Shown: positions 57,301 through 63,189 of the stretch, in pieces | Layout of the letters: each line of letters opens with the position of its first letter | How positions within the stretch are numbered: position 1 is the first letter of the stretch | NCBI RefSeq assembly: GCF_963855985.1 | Contig: NC_087112.1 | Coordinates: 7,628,501-7,692,500, forward strand | DNA from: Ostrinia nubilalis | Taxonomy: Eukaryota; Arthropoda; Insecta; Lepidoptera; Crambidae | Reading direction: 5' to 3' | Length of the DNA stretch: 64,000 nucleotides | The notes under the pieces: model-generated | Told to the model about the DNA's origin: nothing | What the model saw: only the letters and a program-made list of their open reading frames with translations | Databases searched by the model: none | Position numbers and translations under genes: made by a program

Positions 57301-60300
57301 CAAGACGTCAAGATGCTCTCCCGCTCTAGTGAGTGAAGTCAGGGCTTCTATAGAGTAGCCTTAGAGGCGCCTCGTCGCAGCACAACGAGACGGTGGTCCG
57401 GCGGCGCGCCGGGGACACGCCGGCGGCCCAGCAGACGCAGCAGCGACCTTCGCGATGGGGTGAGTATCTACTTACAGAAGCATTGGATCGACACGGCACA
57501 CCATAGAAAGAAATAGAGTCTTTGTATGGCGTTAAGTCAAATGAAAGCAACTTGTGTCTACGTTTGCGCAGCCTCTAATGGTGCCTCGTCGCAGCGCATG
57601 AGGCCAAAGTATATTACAGGTTTAAATATTCAGGTGACCCTTGGGAGCGAACACTCGTCCCGTTTATTTCAGCCAAAGGACGCCCACTGCTCGACAAAGA
57701 CCTCCCCCAAGGTGACTCCTCCCACAACGACGCTGCTCGCATCCAGGTGCATTCCGCAATCGTCACTAGATCGTTGGGAGTGCTCGAGACTGTAGTCAGG
57801 CTGCCCTCTCGCTGGAGCGTGACAGAAGGACTTCTGTATGAGCCTTAAAGGCGCTTCGTCGCGATGGGGTGAGCGGAGTCAGGACTTGGAGTCTACTTCC
57901 AGGTGGTCTATTACTGGTCGAGACAGACGTCAGAGTGCCCTCCTGCTGGAGTAAGCCAGGACAACTTCTGCAGGAGCCTTTAAGGCAAGTCGCAGCGCAA
58001 GTTTACTACAGGTCTCTAGTCCAAGTGAAGCCATGAGGACTTCTGTAGGAGCCTTAAAGGCGCCTCGTCACAGCGCTTGAGACTGTAGTCTACTACAGGT
58101 CTAGACAACACGTCAGCCTGCCCTCCCGCTAGAGTGAGACAGGAGAAAGACTTCTGTAGGAGCCTTACTCTCGCGCTCGCGCTGCGCGCTCTTCTCGATG
58201 CGCTAAGACGAGGCGCCTTCGTCTCAGCGCATCGAGACGGTGGTCCGGCGGCGCGGCGAGATCAAGTGCGACTGGCGCGCCGGGGACACGCCTGCCTTCT
58301 GTAGGAGCCAAGGAGCCTTAGAGGCGCCTCGTCGCAGCGCACAAAGCCTAAGTCTTTTACAGGTAACCATTCCGCTGAAGAAAGTGGAGCCAAAATGACT
58401 TGTGTAGGGGCCTTAAAGGAACCTCGTCGTAGCGCACATAACTGTAGTCTACTGCAGGTCCACCCGAGGATTTCCACAACGATCGGTCCTACGTTGCCCT
58501 ACGGAGCCAGGACTTCTGTAAGAGCCTTAGAGGCGCCTCGTCGCAGCGCATGAGACTAGTCTACTACAGGTCTAGACAAGACGTCAGGCTGCTCTTACGA
58601 GCATGTCAAGAAGCTGGTCTTCCGCCGAAACCCTTGTTGAAATGTAAAAGGTAGTAGATTGTACCACTTTGTCTGTTCTCATTGTTTATGGGCTAATCAA
58701 CAAACCGTACTTGAATCATTTCAATCATCAGTGAAATTTGTATCCAAAGCTATAAGATCAATAGTAAACCTTGTCATCCTTCCCCACCAGGTCTGAAGCC
58801 GGGAGAAGTGAACATAGTCCTGACAGGAGGGCCGGCAAGCGAGCCCGCCGTGGCTTATCCCATCCGCAGCGTGCTGGAGCGCGGGCCCTACGAGATACAG
58901 ACCCTCGCCAATAGGCAGGACCACCAGAACATCGGGTGAGTGGGGTATTGTTTTAGGGTTACAGAATACTGGGCGAGTTGAGTGCTGTTTGGAAATTCTA
59001 GTAACATTGAGTGAGTTTAATGCTGTTACTGAGAAATACAGACCGTCGCTAATAGGCAGTACGACCAGAACATCGGGCGATTGGGGTATTGTCACTGAAA
59101 GTTCTAAAGCCTGGTCCGTGAGCACGTAGATTTTTGTCCAAATACCCCAAGCTCCCCATCCTTATCGCTCGCGATTCTACGTGCTCACGGACCAGGCTTT
59201 AGAACGTTGGAACATTGGGGGAGATACAGATCGTCGCCACCAGGGAGGACGACCAGATTATGGGGTGAGTTGGACTATTGGAGGTCCAAAAGTTGGAACA
59301 TTGGGGGAGATGCACCACAGGCAGGACATCGATTGAGTGGGGTATTGTCAATGAGAGTTAGGGAAATATTGAGTTAGTTGGGTATCTGTTACTGAGAGAT
59401 GTGAGTTGCTGCCCACTGTTTCGGAGTACTAGGGCCGCGTATCCAATAGAGGAAGCCTCGGGCCGAGCAGCTGCCTCGTCCAGGCAGAGCAAGCAGGGAC
59501 GCTGCTTCAACATGCGGCTGCGTCATGAGGCAAATTCGTCGCCGCGAGCTGAGCCATATTGTGTCGCTCGGAACCAGGCAGCCGCTCGGCCCGAGGCTGT
59601 CTCTAGTGATATTTTGTAAAAAAACTAAAACCTCATTAAAACTCATTTATTTCTGTAAATAGGCTTAAAAAAAGCACTTTTATCAAATCAAATCAAATCA
59701 ATAAAATTTATTTCAGACACAATACAGTCCATACAATAAGGAAAAATACTTTTACTGTGAGTTCGGTTCTGTTATTGATAGTTTCTAGTAACATTGAGTG
59801 AGTTGGGTGCTGTTACTGAGAGATACAGACCGTGGCTACTAGGCACAACCACCAGAACATCGGGTGAGTGGGGCACTGTAACAGAGTTATAGGAATATTG
59901 GAGCAAAGACGGGAGAGGTAAACATAGACCTTACCGTGGGCCCTTGAGCCACCCTCATCCGCAGCGTATTAAACGTAAAATTGCTGAAGCTAGGAGAGGT
60001 TTTCTCCTGTTCAAATTGTCGCTCCACTCTTCATTACATTGTAGACAGCTAACGGATAAGCCAACCAGCTAAAAACAATATTGAGACACTCCCGAGTGTT
60101 TCGATTAATGCTGAACTGAGAATATTGTGACAAAAAACCGCTCTTGACATAAAATTCACTTCTCTTTGTTACAATTTTTTATCATTAAATAATTATGGTT
60201 CTCTCTGTCAGGTACGATGAAGCATACATGGACATGTTCGGCTCTTCCGACCGCATGCAGTACGGTGACTGCTTTGCCACGGAAACCCCTGCGCCGCGTC

Positions 60301-63045
60301 TGTCATCCCTGGATGAAAGAATCAACCGGGCACTCAGGGAAACCAGTGAGTTGTAGTGCCTTCATTATACTGGTGGTCATCATCAATCCGGGCTAGAAAT
60401 AATGGACATGATTGCGATTCGGGCCGCATAAAGAATCAACCGAGCACTGAGAGAGACTAAAGCCTGGTCCGTGAGCACGTAGAATTTTGTCCAATGACCC
60501 CAAGCTACCCATCCTTATCGTTCGCGCGCAATTATATTGCTGTCGCGACTGTGCGACGGGCGCCCGCAGTAAGTGTGCGAGCGCGTCAGCAACATAATTA
60601 CGCGCGAGCGATAAGGATGGGTAGCTTGGGGTCATTGGACAAAATTCTACGTGCTCACGGACCAGGCTTTAGTGAGTGGTTTAGCCTTCATCGTGATTAG
60701 GTCATTTGGTCTCCAATGCTCCTGCATGACCTGCTCTAATTTGCTTTCACTTCCACTGTTTATTCCACTTTGTTCACCTGTTTGATATCACCTGGACACT
60801 AAAGATTCCACTTTCTTCACCCAGGTGAACAAAGTGGAATAATCCCTGGTTAGACGCGCTGAGGAGGCCACATATTTTTAACTACTAAATATTCATCTAC
60901 CTGAATTATGTAAGGGGATATATCAATCAAGCTAAAGTGGTATTCTGATTTCAGATCTTGGTGAAGTGACGAAAGAGACAGATGATGTGGAAACAGACAA
61001 AGATACCCCAGAAAAGGGGATCCTGGTTACGTAAGTATAATTTGATTTTATATAAAGTTAGCCTTCAAGATTTTCTGTTCATGATACCTACTGATAGTGA
61101 CGTATTGAAATTCTCGTCCACACCTATAGAAATGTTAAAAGTATATCTGTCATTGGCTTGGACTATAGTCATGTAAAAGTCGCAACACAAACCCCCCTTA
61201 TTACAAAAAGTTAGACTCTGGTTGAACTCTGGTTTAAATTGACATTAAGGCTGGGTTGCACCATCTTACTTTAACTTTGACAAACGTCAAAAATCTGTCA
61301 AATTCCTTACAGAAAACGCCGGTTATCGTTATAGTTACGGACAAAGTTAGGTGATGCAACTCAGCCTTCGCATGGAAATGTAATTTTAAACCAGTGTTCG
61401 TTCCGGGCTTAACTTTTTTGTAATAAGGCGCAATATGTTTGTGTGTTACAGCAAGTCGTTATGCGTGGAGCCTTCTCGCAGCGCCAAGCGAGTCAGTTTC
61501 GCCGACGGGTACAAGCCTGGACAGGACTCGGACACAGAGGAGCCTCCCGTTAAGAAGGTAAGGTCTTTGATTTAAGAATTGACAAATGTGGTCCGCGTAA
61601 ATATTCTTCGAAGTCTTAGCAAACCAATTAACACTAGTATCTAACTTTTTAAGACAACTGTGATTGCAAGATATTTAGATCACCTTTTCTTTGATTCCAT
61701 ACCGAAATATTGGGAATACTTTGTCAACAAAAAAGTCCTTCTACAAAAAGGGCTTCTCATTTTTTTAATGTGACGCCCTTGGGATTTTGCTATCATACGT
61801 CATAGTTGGTTCGTTCGTTTCAGCCGAAAAACGTCCACTGCTGGACAAAGGCCTCCCCCAAAGATTTCCACAAAGACCGGTCCTGCGCCTCTCGCATCCA
61901 GGCACCTCCCGCGACCTTCACCAGATCGTCGGTCCACCTAGTGGGAGGCCTGCCCACGCTACGTCTTCCGGCTCGTGGTCGCCACTTAAGAACTTTCCTG
62001 CCCCAGCGGCCATTAGCTCTCCGAGCTATGTGCCCTGCCCACTGCCACTTGATTTTAGCGATTCTGCGGGCTATGTCAGTCACTCTGGTTCTCCTACGGA
62101 TCTCCTCATTTCTGATTCGATCACGCAGGGAAACTCCGAGCATAGCACGTCATAATTGTAGTTCTAAAATCCTAAGTTTACTTTTCTGCGCATACTTTCT
62201 CAGAATGGGGTTCAAGTTTCAAATTGAGGACAAGAGCTTCCTAGTTGTGGATAAAAAAATGACAATCTGTTTCTCTGCATTTGTTTTCGATCGCCTCACG
62301 ACGCGTTTGGAATAGTGTCACAAAAAGACAATGCCGGAAATTGGCTTCTTTTTTTTTCGCGCGGCCATCGACCAAACCATGTTTTTTGGATACAAAATAG
62401 TGTAATAAACCAAACTTACTATAAGATGTATACCTCTAAACTCAGTCTGAACTGAGTTACGAGCATTATAAGTTTGATGATTTACATACTAGATTTGCTT
62501 TTTGCGCGCAAGTTTTGTAAGAAATTGCAACAAAATAGTGACATTGTATGTGTAAACAAACAATACCACCCATTGACCTGATGTCTGGAGTAGAATCAGC
62601 GCAATAAAAAATAGCGCAATATTTTGTTGCAATTTCTAACTGAACTTCTAACGCTCGTAACTCAGTTCAGACTGAGTTTAGTGGTATACATGTCATAGTA
62701 AGTTTGGTTTATTACACTATTTTGTAATCAAAAAACAAAGTTTGGTCGATGGCCGCGCGAAAAATAAAAGACGCCACCTTCCATACAAAATCTGGCATTG
62801 CCATTTGTGAAGCCCTGCTACATTCTGTTTTATAATTGACCAGCGCAAGAAGGCCCGTCGCACCGGCTGCGCGTGGCCGTGTCCCGCGACGCACCCGGAC
62901 CACGTGCCGCTGTGGGACGCGCTGCCGCCGCCGCCGCCGCCCGCGTCCCCGCCGCCGCCGCCCGCCGCCCCGCCGCCGCTGCACCTGCTGCGCCGCCCGC
63001 CCGCCCAGCCGCTGCTGCAACCGCCCGCCCATGGGCTCAAGATGG
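28564..63045 (+). CDS. Large charged low-complexity nuclear protein with RVSF PP1-docking motif (continues past window)
   Basis: Nineteen exons with matching phases give about 1,576 residues; the last ends in an open donor, so the gene continues to the right. Exons: 28564-28659, 29008-29146, 29831-29932, 34028-34192, 36672-38067, 38774-38911, 39819-39992, 41089-41166, 42495-42695, 46051-46168, 47187-47328, 48425-48945, 52009-52647, 53313-53469, 58791-58935, 60212-60345, 60955-61030, 61452-61557, 62844-63045. Features in order: LSKKGIENAKKRL; a short coiled stretch (TLSEIEDMKRKMELVEL); a K/R/E/D-rich run; STESGYK heptads; a Cys-containing block (NPKGCSC); several polylysine runs; a serine run; about 20 YQKQGD heptads; DWRAGDTP...RPSRWG; KPGEVNIVL; RVSFADG; polyproline. 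No enzyme domain was recognised. The lysine runs suggest a nuclear protein; RVSF suggests binding of protein phosphatase 1. I cannot name the family. Confidence 0.8.
29008..29146 (+). CDS. Large gene exon 2
   Basis: Acceptor GTTACAG; encodes VPRVVKLSKKGIENAKKRLR and a proline-rich end. Donor A|GTATGT, phase 1. Confidence 0.8.
29831..29932 (+). CDS. Large gene exon 3
   Basis: Acceptor TTTCCAG; encodes TTVLIGKLSSVRTTPKP then PPRPPKPGA. Donor A|GTAAGA. Confidence 0.8.
30213..30868. mobile_element. Unexpanded copy of the CTAGCGGCCGCCCG repeat (inverted)
   Basis: Reverse-complement match to both ends of 17057-18562, with a (GTCT)n run at 30343-30380. It lies in intron 3 of the large gene and shows what the longer copy looked like before tandem expansion. 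Confidence 0.8.
31132..33639. repeat. 2.5-kb inverted repeat with 739-bp arms
   Basis: Arms 31132-31870 and 32901-33639 are near-identical inverted copies (for example CTACAGCCCCCTATTACCTC and its complement). The 1,030-bp loop carries a retrotransposon fragment. It sits in intron 3, so the pre-mRNA would fold into a long hairpin. Confidence 0.85.
31990..32410 (-). mobile_element. RTE-type retrotransposon 3' fragment in the hairpin loop
   Basis: On the minus strand it encodes RPRTGKRSVGRPPTRWIDD, the conserved end of the same reverse transcriptase protein as at 61806-62155, here with frameshifts. Confidence 0.7.
34028..34192 (+). CDS. Large gene exon 4
   Basis: Acceptor CTTTCAG; encodes SYTELQKRTLSEIEDMKRKM, a probable short coiled coil, then PLGLICPSS. 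Donor G|GTGAGA. Confidence 0.8.
34431..34455. repeat. (GT)n microsatellite
   Basis: About 12 GT units in intron 4. Confidence 0.9.
34741..34879. mobile_element. MITE of the GTGAGCACGTAGAATTTTGTCC family, copy 1 (divergent)
   Basis: Shares GGGTAGCTTGGGGTCATTGG and CGCACAGTCGCGACAGCAAT with copies at 40258-40471, 59105-59202 and 60458-60672. Confidence 0.8.
34980..35035 (+). mobile_element. RTE-type 3' end fragment with (ATG)n tail
   Basis: GGGGGAGGCCTATGTTCAGC, then AGTGGACGTCC and ATGATGATG, is the forward version of the fragment at 20650-20715. Confidence 0.65.
35321..35495. mobile_element. Palindromic MITE (AGGCGCACACCGTTGATT family), copy 2
   Basis: Arms of about 45 bases read AGAGTAGGCGCACACCGTTG on both strands. 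Confidence 0.88.
35650..35905. mobile_element. GC-rich long-hairpin MITE
   Basis: Arms of about 115 bases (AGAGTAAATACAAATGAGTA inward on both strands, then GCGCGGTTTGTATGTGAGCG) flank a loop of some 25 bases. Confidence 0.88.
36672..38067 (+). CDS. Large gene exon 5 (longest exon)
   Basis: 1,396 bases, about 465 residues. It opens with KVDELIREAKKAKAAGKDF. A highly charged tract (KSKERDRERDRERDRDKDRD, about 37000-37090) follows, then acidic segments, and a heptad array STESGYK (five to seven units, 37740-37875). Donor AA|GTAAGC. Confidence 0.85.
38098..38302. mobile_element. Palindromic MITE (GGCCCAGAACAGACGGTGAA family)
   Basis: The end sequence and about 40 following bases are inverted at 38255-38302. 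It begins some 30 bases after the exon 5 donor. Confidence 0.88.
38774..38911 (+). CDS. Large gene exon 6
   Basis: Acceptor TTTCCAG; encodes HPKIWFAENPKGCSCVKDRS and MALVDRVYGCDQ, a globular-looking part with four cysteines. Donor CA|GTAAGT. Confidence 0.85.
39180..39366. mobile_element. SINE/retroelement 3' fragment
   Basis: CTAATATTATAAAGGTGAAA at one end and GTGAAGCCGCGGGCAAAAGC then TAGTA at the other, a tail widespread in Lepidoptera. Confidence 0.65.
39676..39800 (-). mobile_element. SINE tail fragment
   Basis: (AAAT)n followed by TTTGGACAATATCACACAGC and GGGTGCTAGCTTAACGGATA; corresponds to the tail of the SINE at 63405-63676. Confidence 0.65.
39819..39992 (+). CDS. Large gene exon 7
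   Basis: Acceptor TCCTCCAG; encodes a proline-rich acidic segment ending SLTPQHTEEIYLDREYQ. Donor AG|GTAAGT, phase 2. Confidence 0.85.
40258..40471. mobile_element. MITE of the GTGAGCACGTAGAATTTTGTCC family, copy 2
   Basis: Long perfect-looking palindrome with CCAATGACCCCAAGCTACCC on both strands. Confidence 0.9.
41089..41166 (+). CDS. Large gene exon 8: duplicate of the exon 7 tail (cassette)
   Basis: The acceptor CTGCCCAG leads to 78 bases encoding EWETEEDPSSFTPQHGEMYL, then DREYQ, and a donor AG|GTGAGA. It parallels the end of exon 7 (DWEDEE...TPQHTEEIYLDREYQ). It is phase 2 at both ends, so it can be included or skipped without frameshift, or used instead of exon 7's end. Confidence 0.65.
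41177..41313. mobile_element. MITE (CCGTATTCACAAACATTACT family), copy 1
   Basis: Ends CCGTATTCACAAAC and GTTTGTGAATTCGGG; copies 2 and 3 lie at 43457-43602 and 45022-45166. Confidence 0.85.
41739..42366. mobile_element. MITE whose interior became a 19-bp minisatellite
   Basis: Inverted ends GCTTTAACCACACCAACGC (41739-41757) and its complement (42348-42366) enclose about 29 units of CATGGGTCGCGTGAACTGT. Confidence 0.8.
41797..42352. repeat. 19-bp minisatellite, about 29 copies
   Basis: Unit CATGGGTCGCGTGAACTGT. Variant units such as CATAGGTCGCGTCAACTGT and CAAGGGTCACGCGAATTGT recur in the same order twice, showing that blocks of several units were themselves duplicated. Confidence 0.95.
42495..42695 (+). 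CDS. Large gene exon 9
   Basis: Acceptor CAACGCAG; encodes FMQAVWPDVSEPKDTSRSTT and a lysine/glutamate-rich end. Donor CA|GTGAGT. Confidence 0.85.
42742..43455. mobile_element. Palindromic MITE split by a LINE insertion
   Basis: The MITE begins GGCTGGTTTTAGAGTCACAC and ends with GCGCGATTCTAAAACCCACC. The LINE at 42780-43305 separates its two parts and duplicated 17 bases of it. Confidence 0.75.
42780..43305 (+). mobile_element. 5'-truncated non-LTR retrotransposon with 17-bp target duplication
   Basis: TGACGCACGCTAACCGT occurs at 42763-42779 and 43306-43322. The insert starts with a reverse-transcriptase C-terminal remnant: CECSTDDVSHEQSAHHILWE then CDLW, a CxC...H...C zinc knuckle. The frame stays open to a TAA near 43017, followed by a 3' untranslated part without poly(A). 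Too short to assign a clade. Confidence 0.85.
43457..43602. mobile_element. MITE (CCGTATTCACAAACATTACT family), copy 2
   Basis: About 145 bases, same ends as 41177-41313. Confidence 0.88.
43605..45020. other. Intron 9 sequence without recognised feature
   Basis: AT-rich intronic DNA; short open frames here lack credible splice sites or motifs. Confidence 0.3.
45022..45166. mobile_element. MITE (CCGTATTCACAAACATTACT family), copy 3
   Basis: Ends CGTCCGTATTCACAAAC and its complement. Confidence 0.88.
45253..45470. mobile_element. MITE with GAGGGCTATCGTTTT ends and an internal duplication
   Basis: Inverted ends at 45253 and about 45470. The phrase GACAGGACCTTACTCTACAG plus TGGCGCCA occurs twice, at 45298 and 45409. 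Confidence 0.75.
45540..45985. mobile_element. Very GC-rich MITE with CGCTGCCCGC reiterations
   Basis: Ends AAGGCCTCAGCCTCGAACTT and its complement. Both arms are expanded by reiterated GCCCGCT/GCCGCC units, around an AT-richer centre. Confidence 0.8.
46051..46168 (+). CDS. Large gene exon 10
   Basis: Lysine-rich, with KRKHSVSSETTPTESDD. The acceptor is TTAGCAG, a tandem NAGNAG site, so one residue may be optional. Donor AAG|GTAATT, phase 0. Confidence 0.8.
46221..46748. mobile_element. MITE with CACTGGTCATCACAAAAATCG ends
   Basis: Twenty-base inverted ends. The interior (TGCATCCCCACTTCCCACCA and following) is shared with the related element at 48978-49490, which has different ends. Confidence 0.8.
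46828..47060. mobile_element. Fragment of the CTAGCGGCCGCCCG repeat
   Basis: Starts CTAGCGGCCGCCCGCATCTT like 17057-18562 and contains TGCATGCCAAATTTCAGCCC and a short TCAG run. Confidence 0.7.
47187..47328 (+). CDS. Large gene exon 11
   Basis: Acceptor TTTACAG; encodes a lysine/arginine run (AKKRRMDKKMKKRLKDKQKK) then acidic EEISDDSGDEK. Donor G|GTACTG. Confidence 0.8.
47342..47920 (+). pseudogene. 5'-truncated R4/Dong-like non-LTR retrotransposon inserted in (TAA)n
   Basis: The open frame from about 47377 to 47817 encodes DRTTHYNRPDITLQDKNN...IIDIAIPN, then RRMWRLNEVNIVPIVLSTTG, IPKQLHQSL and AVVLNTCRIVRKFL. The PD...D pattern fits the restriction-like endonuclease end of site-specific non-LTR elements. 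(AAT)n tracts lie on both sides (47342-47362 and 47907-47920), the target known for Dong. The 3' tail holds GGCACAAAAGTGTACACC. It starts only 14 bases after exon 11. Confidence 0.7.
48058..48222. mobile_element. Palindromic MITE with CAGGGTGGAAACGATAAGTG ends
   Basis: About 60-base inverted arms around a short loop, in intron 11. Confidence 0.88.
48425..48945 (+). CDS. Large gene exon 12
   Basis: Acceptor AATTGTAG; lysine run, an 11-serine run then DSESEEERKRK, lysine run again, then LFDVNVLNNIKTERLSDDEF and the possible SUMO-type sites IKQE and IKEE. Donor AAG|GTAAAT, phase 0. Confidence 0.85.
48978..49490. mobile_element. MITE with TCAAATAAATCGCACCTCCCGCG ends
   Basis: Inverted ends at 48978 and near 49490; interior shared with 46221-46748. 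It begins 33 bases after the exon 12 donor. Confidence 0.75.
49736..49870. mobile_element. Palindromic MITE (TATAG...CTATA family), divergent copy 3
   Basis: Arms ACACTGGACTGTCC and GGACAGTTCAGTGT enclose a core in the opposite orientation to 4788-4959. Confidence 0.75.
50196..50382. mobile_element. MITE with GAGCAAAAGTATGGAATCACC ends
   Basis: Thirty-base inverted ends at 50200-50230 and 50345-50382, loop AT-rich. Confidence 0.8.
50390..51240. other. Intron 12 sequence without recognised feature
   Basis: Mixed composition; a patch near 50440-50880 with CGCGCC-rich phrases may be an unassigned repeat, but no ends could be defined. Confidence 0.3.
51243..51989. mobile_element. 750-bp MITE, copy 2, abutting an exon
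   Basis: Same ends as 11744-12496, opposite orientation. Its right end lies 19 bases upstream of exon 13, so the acceptor's polypyrimidine region is immediately next to transposon DNA. Confidence 0.88.
52009..52647 (+). CDS. Large gene exon 13 (YQKQGD heptad array)
   Basis: Acceptor ACTTTACAG. After EPTPEPVQEIESP the exon carries about 20 seven-residue units of the form YQKQGDx (52190-52560), encoded by a 21-bp repeat with many synonymous differences. It ends MAMAYQSDVANQ. Donor CAG|GTAATT, phase 0. Confidence 0.85.
52988..53217. mobile_element. hAT-type MITE with 8-bp target duplication
   Basis: Perfect inverted ends CAAGGCTGCTCAAC and GTTGAGCAGCCTTG, flanked by CCTTATGC at 52980-52987 and 53218-53225. 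230 bp, no coding. Confidence 0.9.
53313..53469 (+). CDS. Large gene exon 14 (source of the intronic array)
   Basis: Acceptor TATTCCAG; encodes HLSGTVSIDPALDSPQSQ, then RIETVVRRRGEIKCDWRAGD, TPAAQQTQQRPSRWG. Donor G|GTGAGT, phase 1. The following intron holds about 15 partial copies of this exon's 3' end. Confidence 0.85.
53510..58580. repeat. Complex satellite built from exon 14 tails
   Basis: Copies of the exon 14 3' end with donor GTGAGT: five (near) full-length at 53974-54076, 54824-54926, 55141-55240, 55525-55627 and 56216-56318. Five share an in-frame 54-base deletion: 54163-54211, 54298-54346, 54433-54481, 55013-55061, 55714-55762. Two have an in-frame 24-base deletion (56554-56632, 57381-57459). 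One is truncated (58228-58293), and two are tail-only (about 57030 and 57865). They are embedded in filler with recurring GGCGCCTCGTCGCAGCGCA and TCTACTACAGGTCT phrases. Local period is 135 bp and blocks of roughly 1 kb repeat. Confidence 0.9.
56825..56945 (-). mobile_element. RTE-type 3' fragment within the array
   Basis: TTTCAGCCAAAGGACGCCAA and CCTCCCCCAAGGTGACTCC. A second copy at 57662-57775 was carried along by a block duplication of about 835 bp. Confidence 0.65.
58791..58935 (+). CDS. Large gene exon 15
   Basis: Acceptor CCCCACCAG; encodes LKPGEVNIVLTGGPASEPAV and SVLERGPYEIQTLANRQD. Donor GG|GTGAGT, phase 2. Confidence 0.85.
59105..59202. mobile_element. MITE of the GTGAGCACGTAGAATTTTGTCC family, short copy 3
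   Basis: Both ends intact with the middle deleted. Confidence 0.85.
59454..59600. mobile_element. Palindromic GC-rich MITE
   Basis: Arms AGCCTCGGGCCGAGCAGCTG and GGCAGCCGCTCGGCCCGAGG. Confidence 0.75.
60212..60345 (+). CDS. Large gene exon 16
   Basis: Acceptor CTCTGTCAG; encodes YDEAYMDMFGSSDRMQYGDC and LSSLDERINRALRET. Donor A|GTGAGT. Confidence 0.85.
60458..60672. mobile_element. MITE of the GTGAGCACGTAGAATTTTGTCC family, copy 4
   Basis: Full-length palindrome, very close to 40258-40471. Confidence 0.9.
60955..61030 (+). CDS. Large gene exon 17
   Basis: Acceptor GATTTCAG; encodes LGEVTKETDDVETDKDTPEK then GILVT. Donor AC|GTAAGT. Confidence 0.8.
61197..61425. mobile_element. Two nested MITEs
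   Basis: Outer inverted ends CTTATTACAAAAAGTTA at 61197 and 61425. The inner element (61247-61368) has ends AAGGCTGGGTTGCACCATCT and its near inverse. Confidence 0.7.
61452..61557 (+). CDS. Large gene exon 18 (RVSF motif)
   Basis: Acceptor TGTTACAG; encodes SLCVEPSRSAKRVSFADGYK then an acidic/proline end. KRVSFADG matches the RVxF docking consensus for protein phosphatase 1. Donor AAG|GTAAGG, phase 0. Confidence 0.85.
61806..62155 (-). pseudogene. RTE-type retrotransposon 3' fragment
   Basis: The minus strand encodes 107 residues with RRRTRVTDIARRIAKIKWQW, GHIARR, GRRSVGRPPTRWTDDLVKVA and VQQWTFFG at the stop. This is the conserved C-terminal end of reverse transcriptase proteins abundant in Lepidoptera. 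The 5' part is missing. Confidence 0.8.
62331..62807. mobile_element. Long-hairpin MITE with AAAGACAATGCCGG end
   Basis: Arms of about 150 bases containing TGTAATAAACCAAACTTACT on both strands. A deleted copy lies at 1178-1360. It ends 36 bases before exon 19. Confidence 0.85.
62844..63045 (+). CDS. Large gene exon 19
   Basis: Acceptor TTGACCAG; encodes RKKARRTGCAWPCPATHPDH and VPLWDALPP, then a polyproline/alanine tract ending AHGLKM. Very GC-rich. Donor G|GTGAGT, phase 1; the gene must continue beyond 64000. Confidence 0.75.
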
Positions 63046-63189
63046 GTGAGTCGCACTAGACTAGATTCCCCGCGCTTAGGATCTTCCGTAGCCACCTACA
63101 GACGTAGCAGACTAGAGGCTCCTTTCCTGTGCTGTGGAATATGCTACCCCCGTCTAATCTCGTGTGTCTCATTGGCCTATAGACCACCT

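Larger units (their letters stand above)
59032..59940. repeat. Decayed copies of the exon 15 tail
   Basis: At 59032-59095, 59219-59275, 59307-59350 and 59818-59880 the phrase AGATACAGACC...AGGCA...CCAGAACATCGGGTGAGT recurs with substitutions. At about 59897-59965 the start of the exon (GGGAGAGGTAAACATAG) recurs. Confidence 0.75.
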
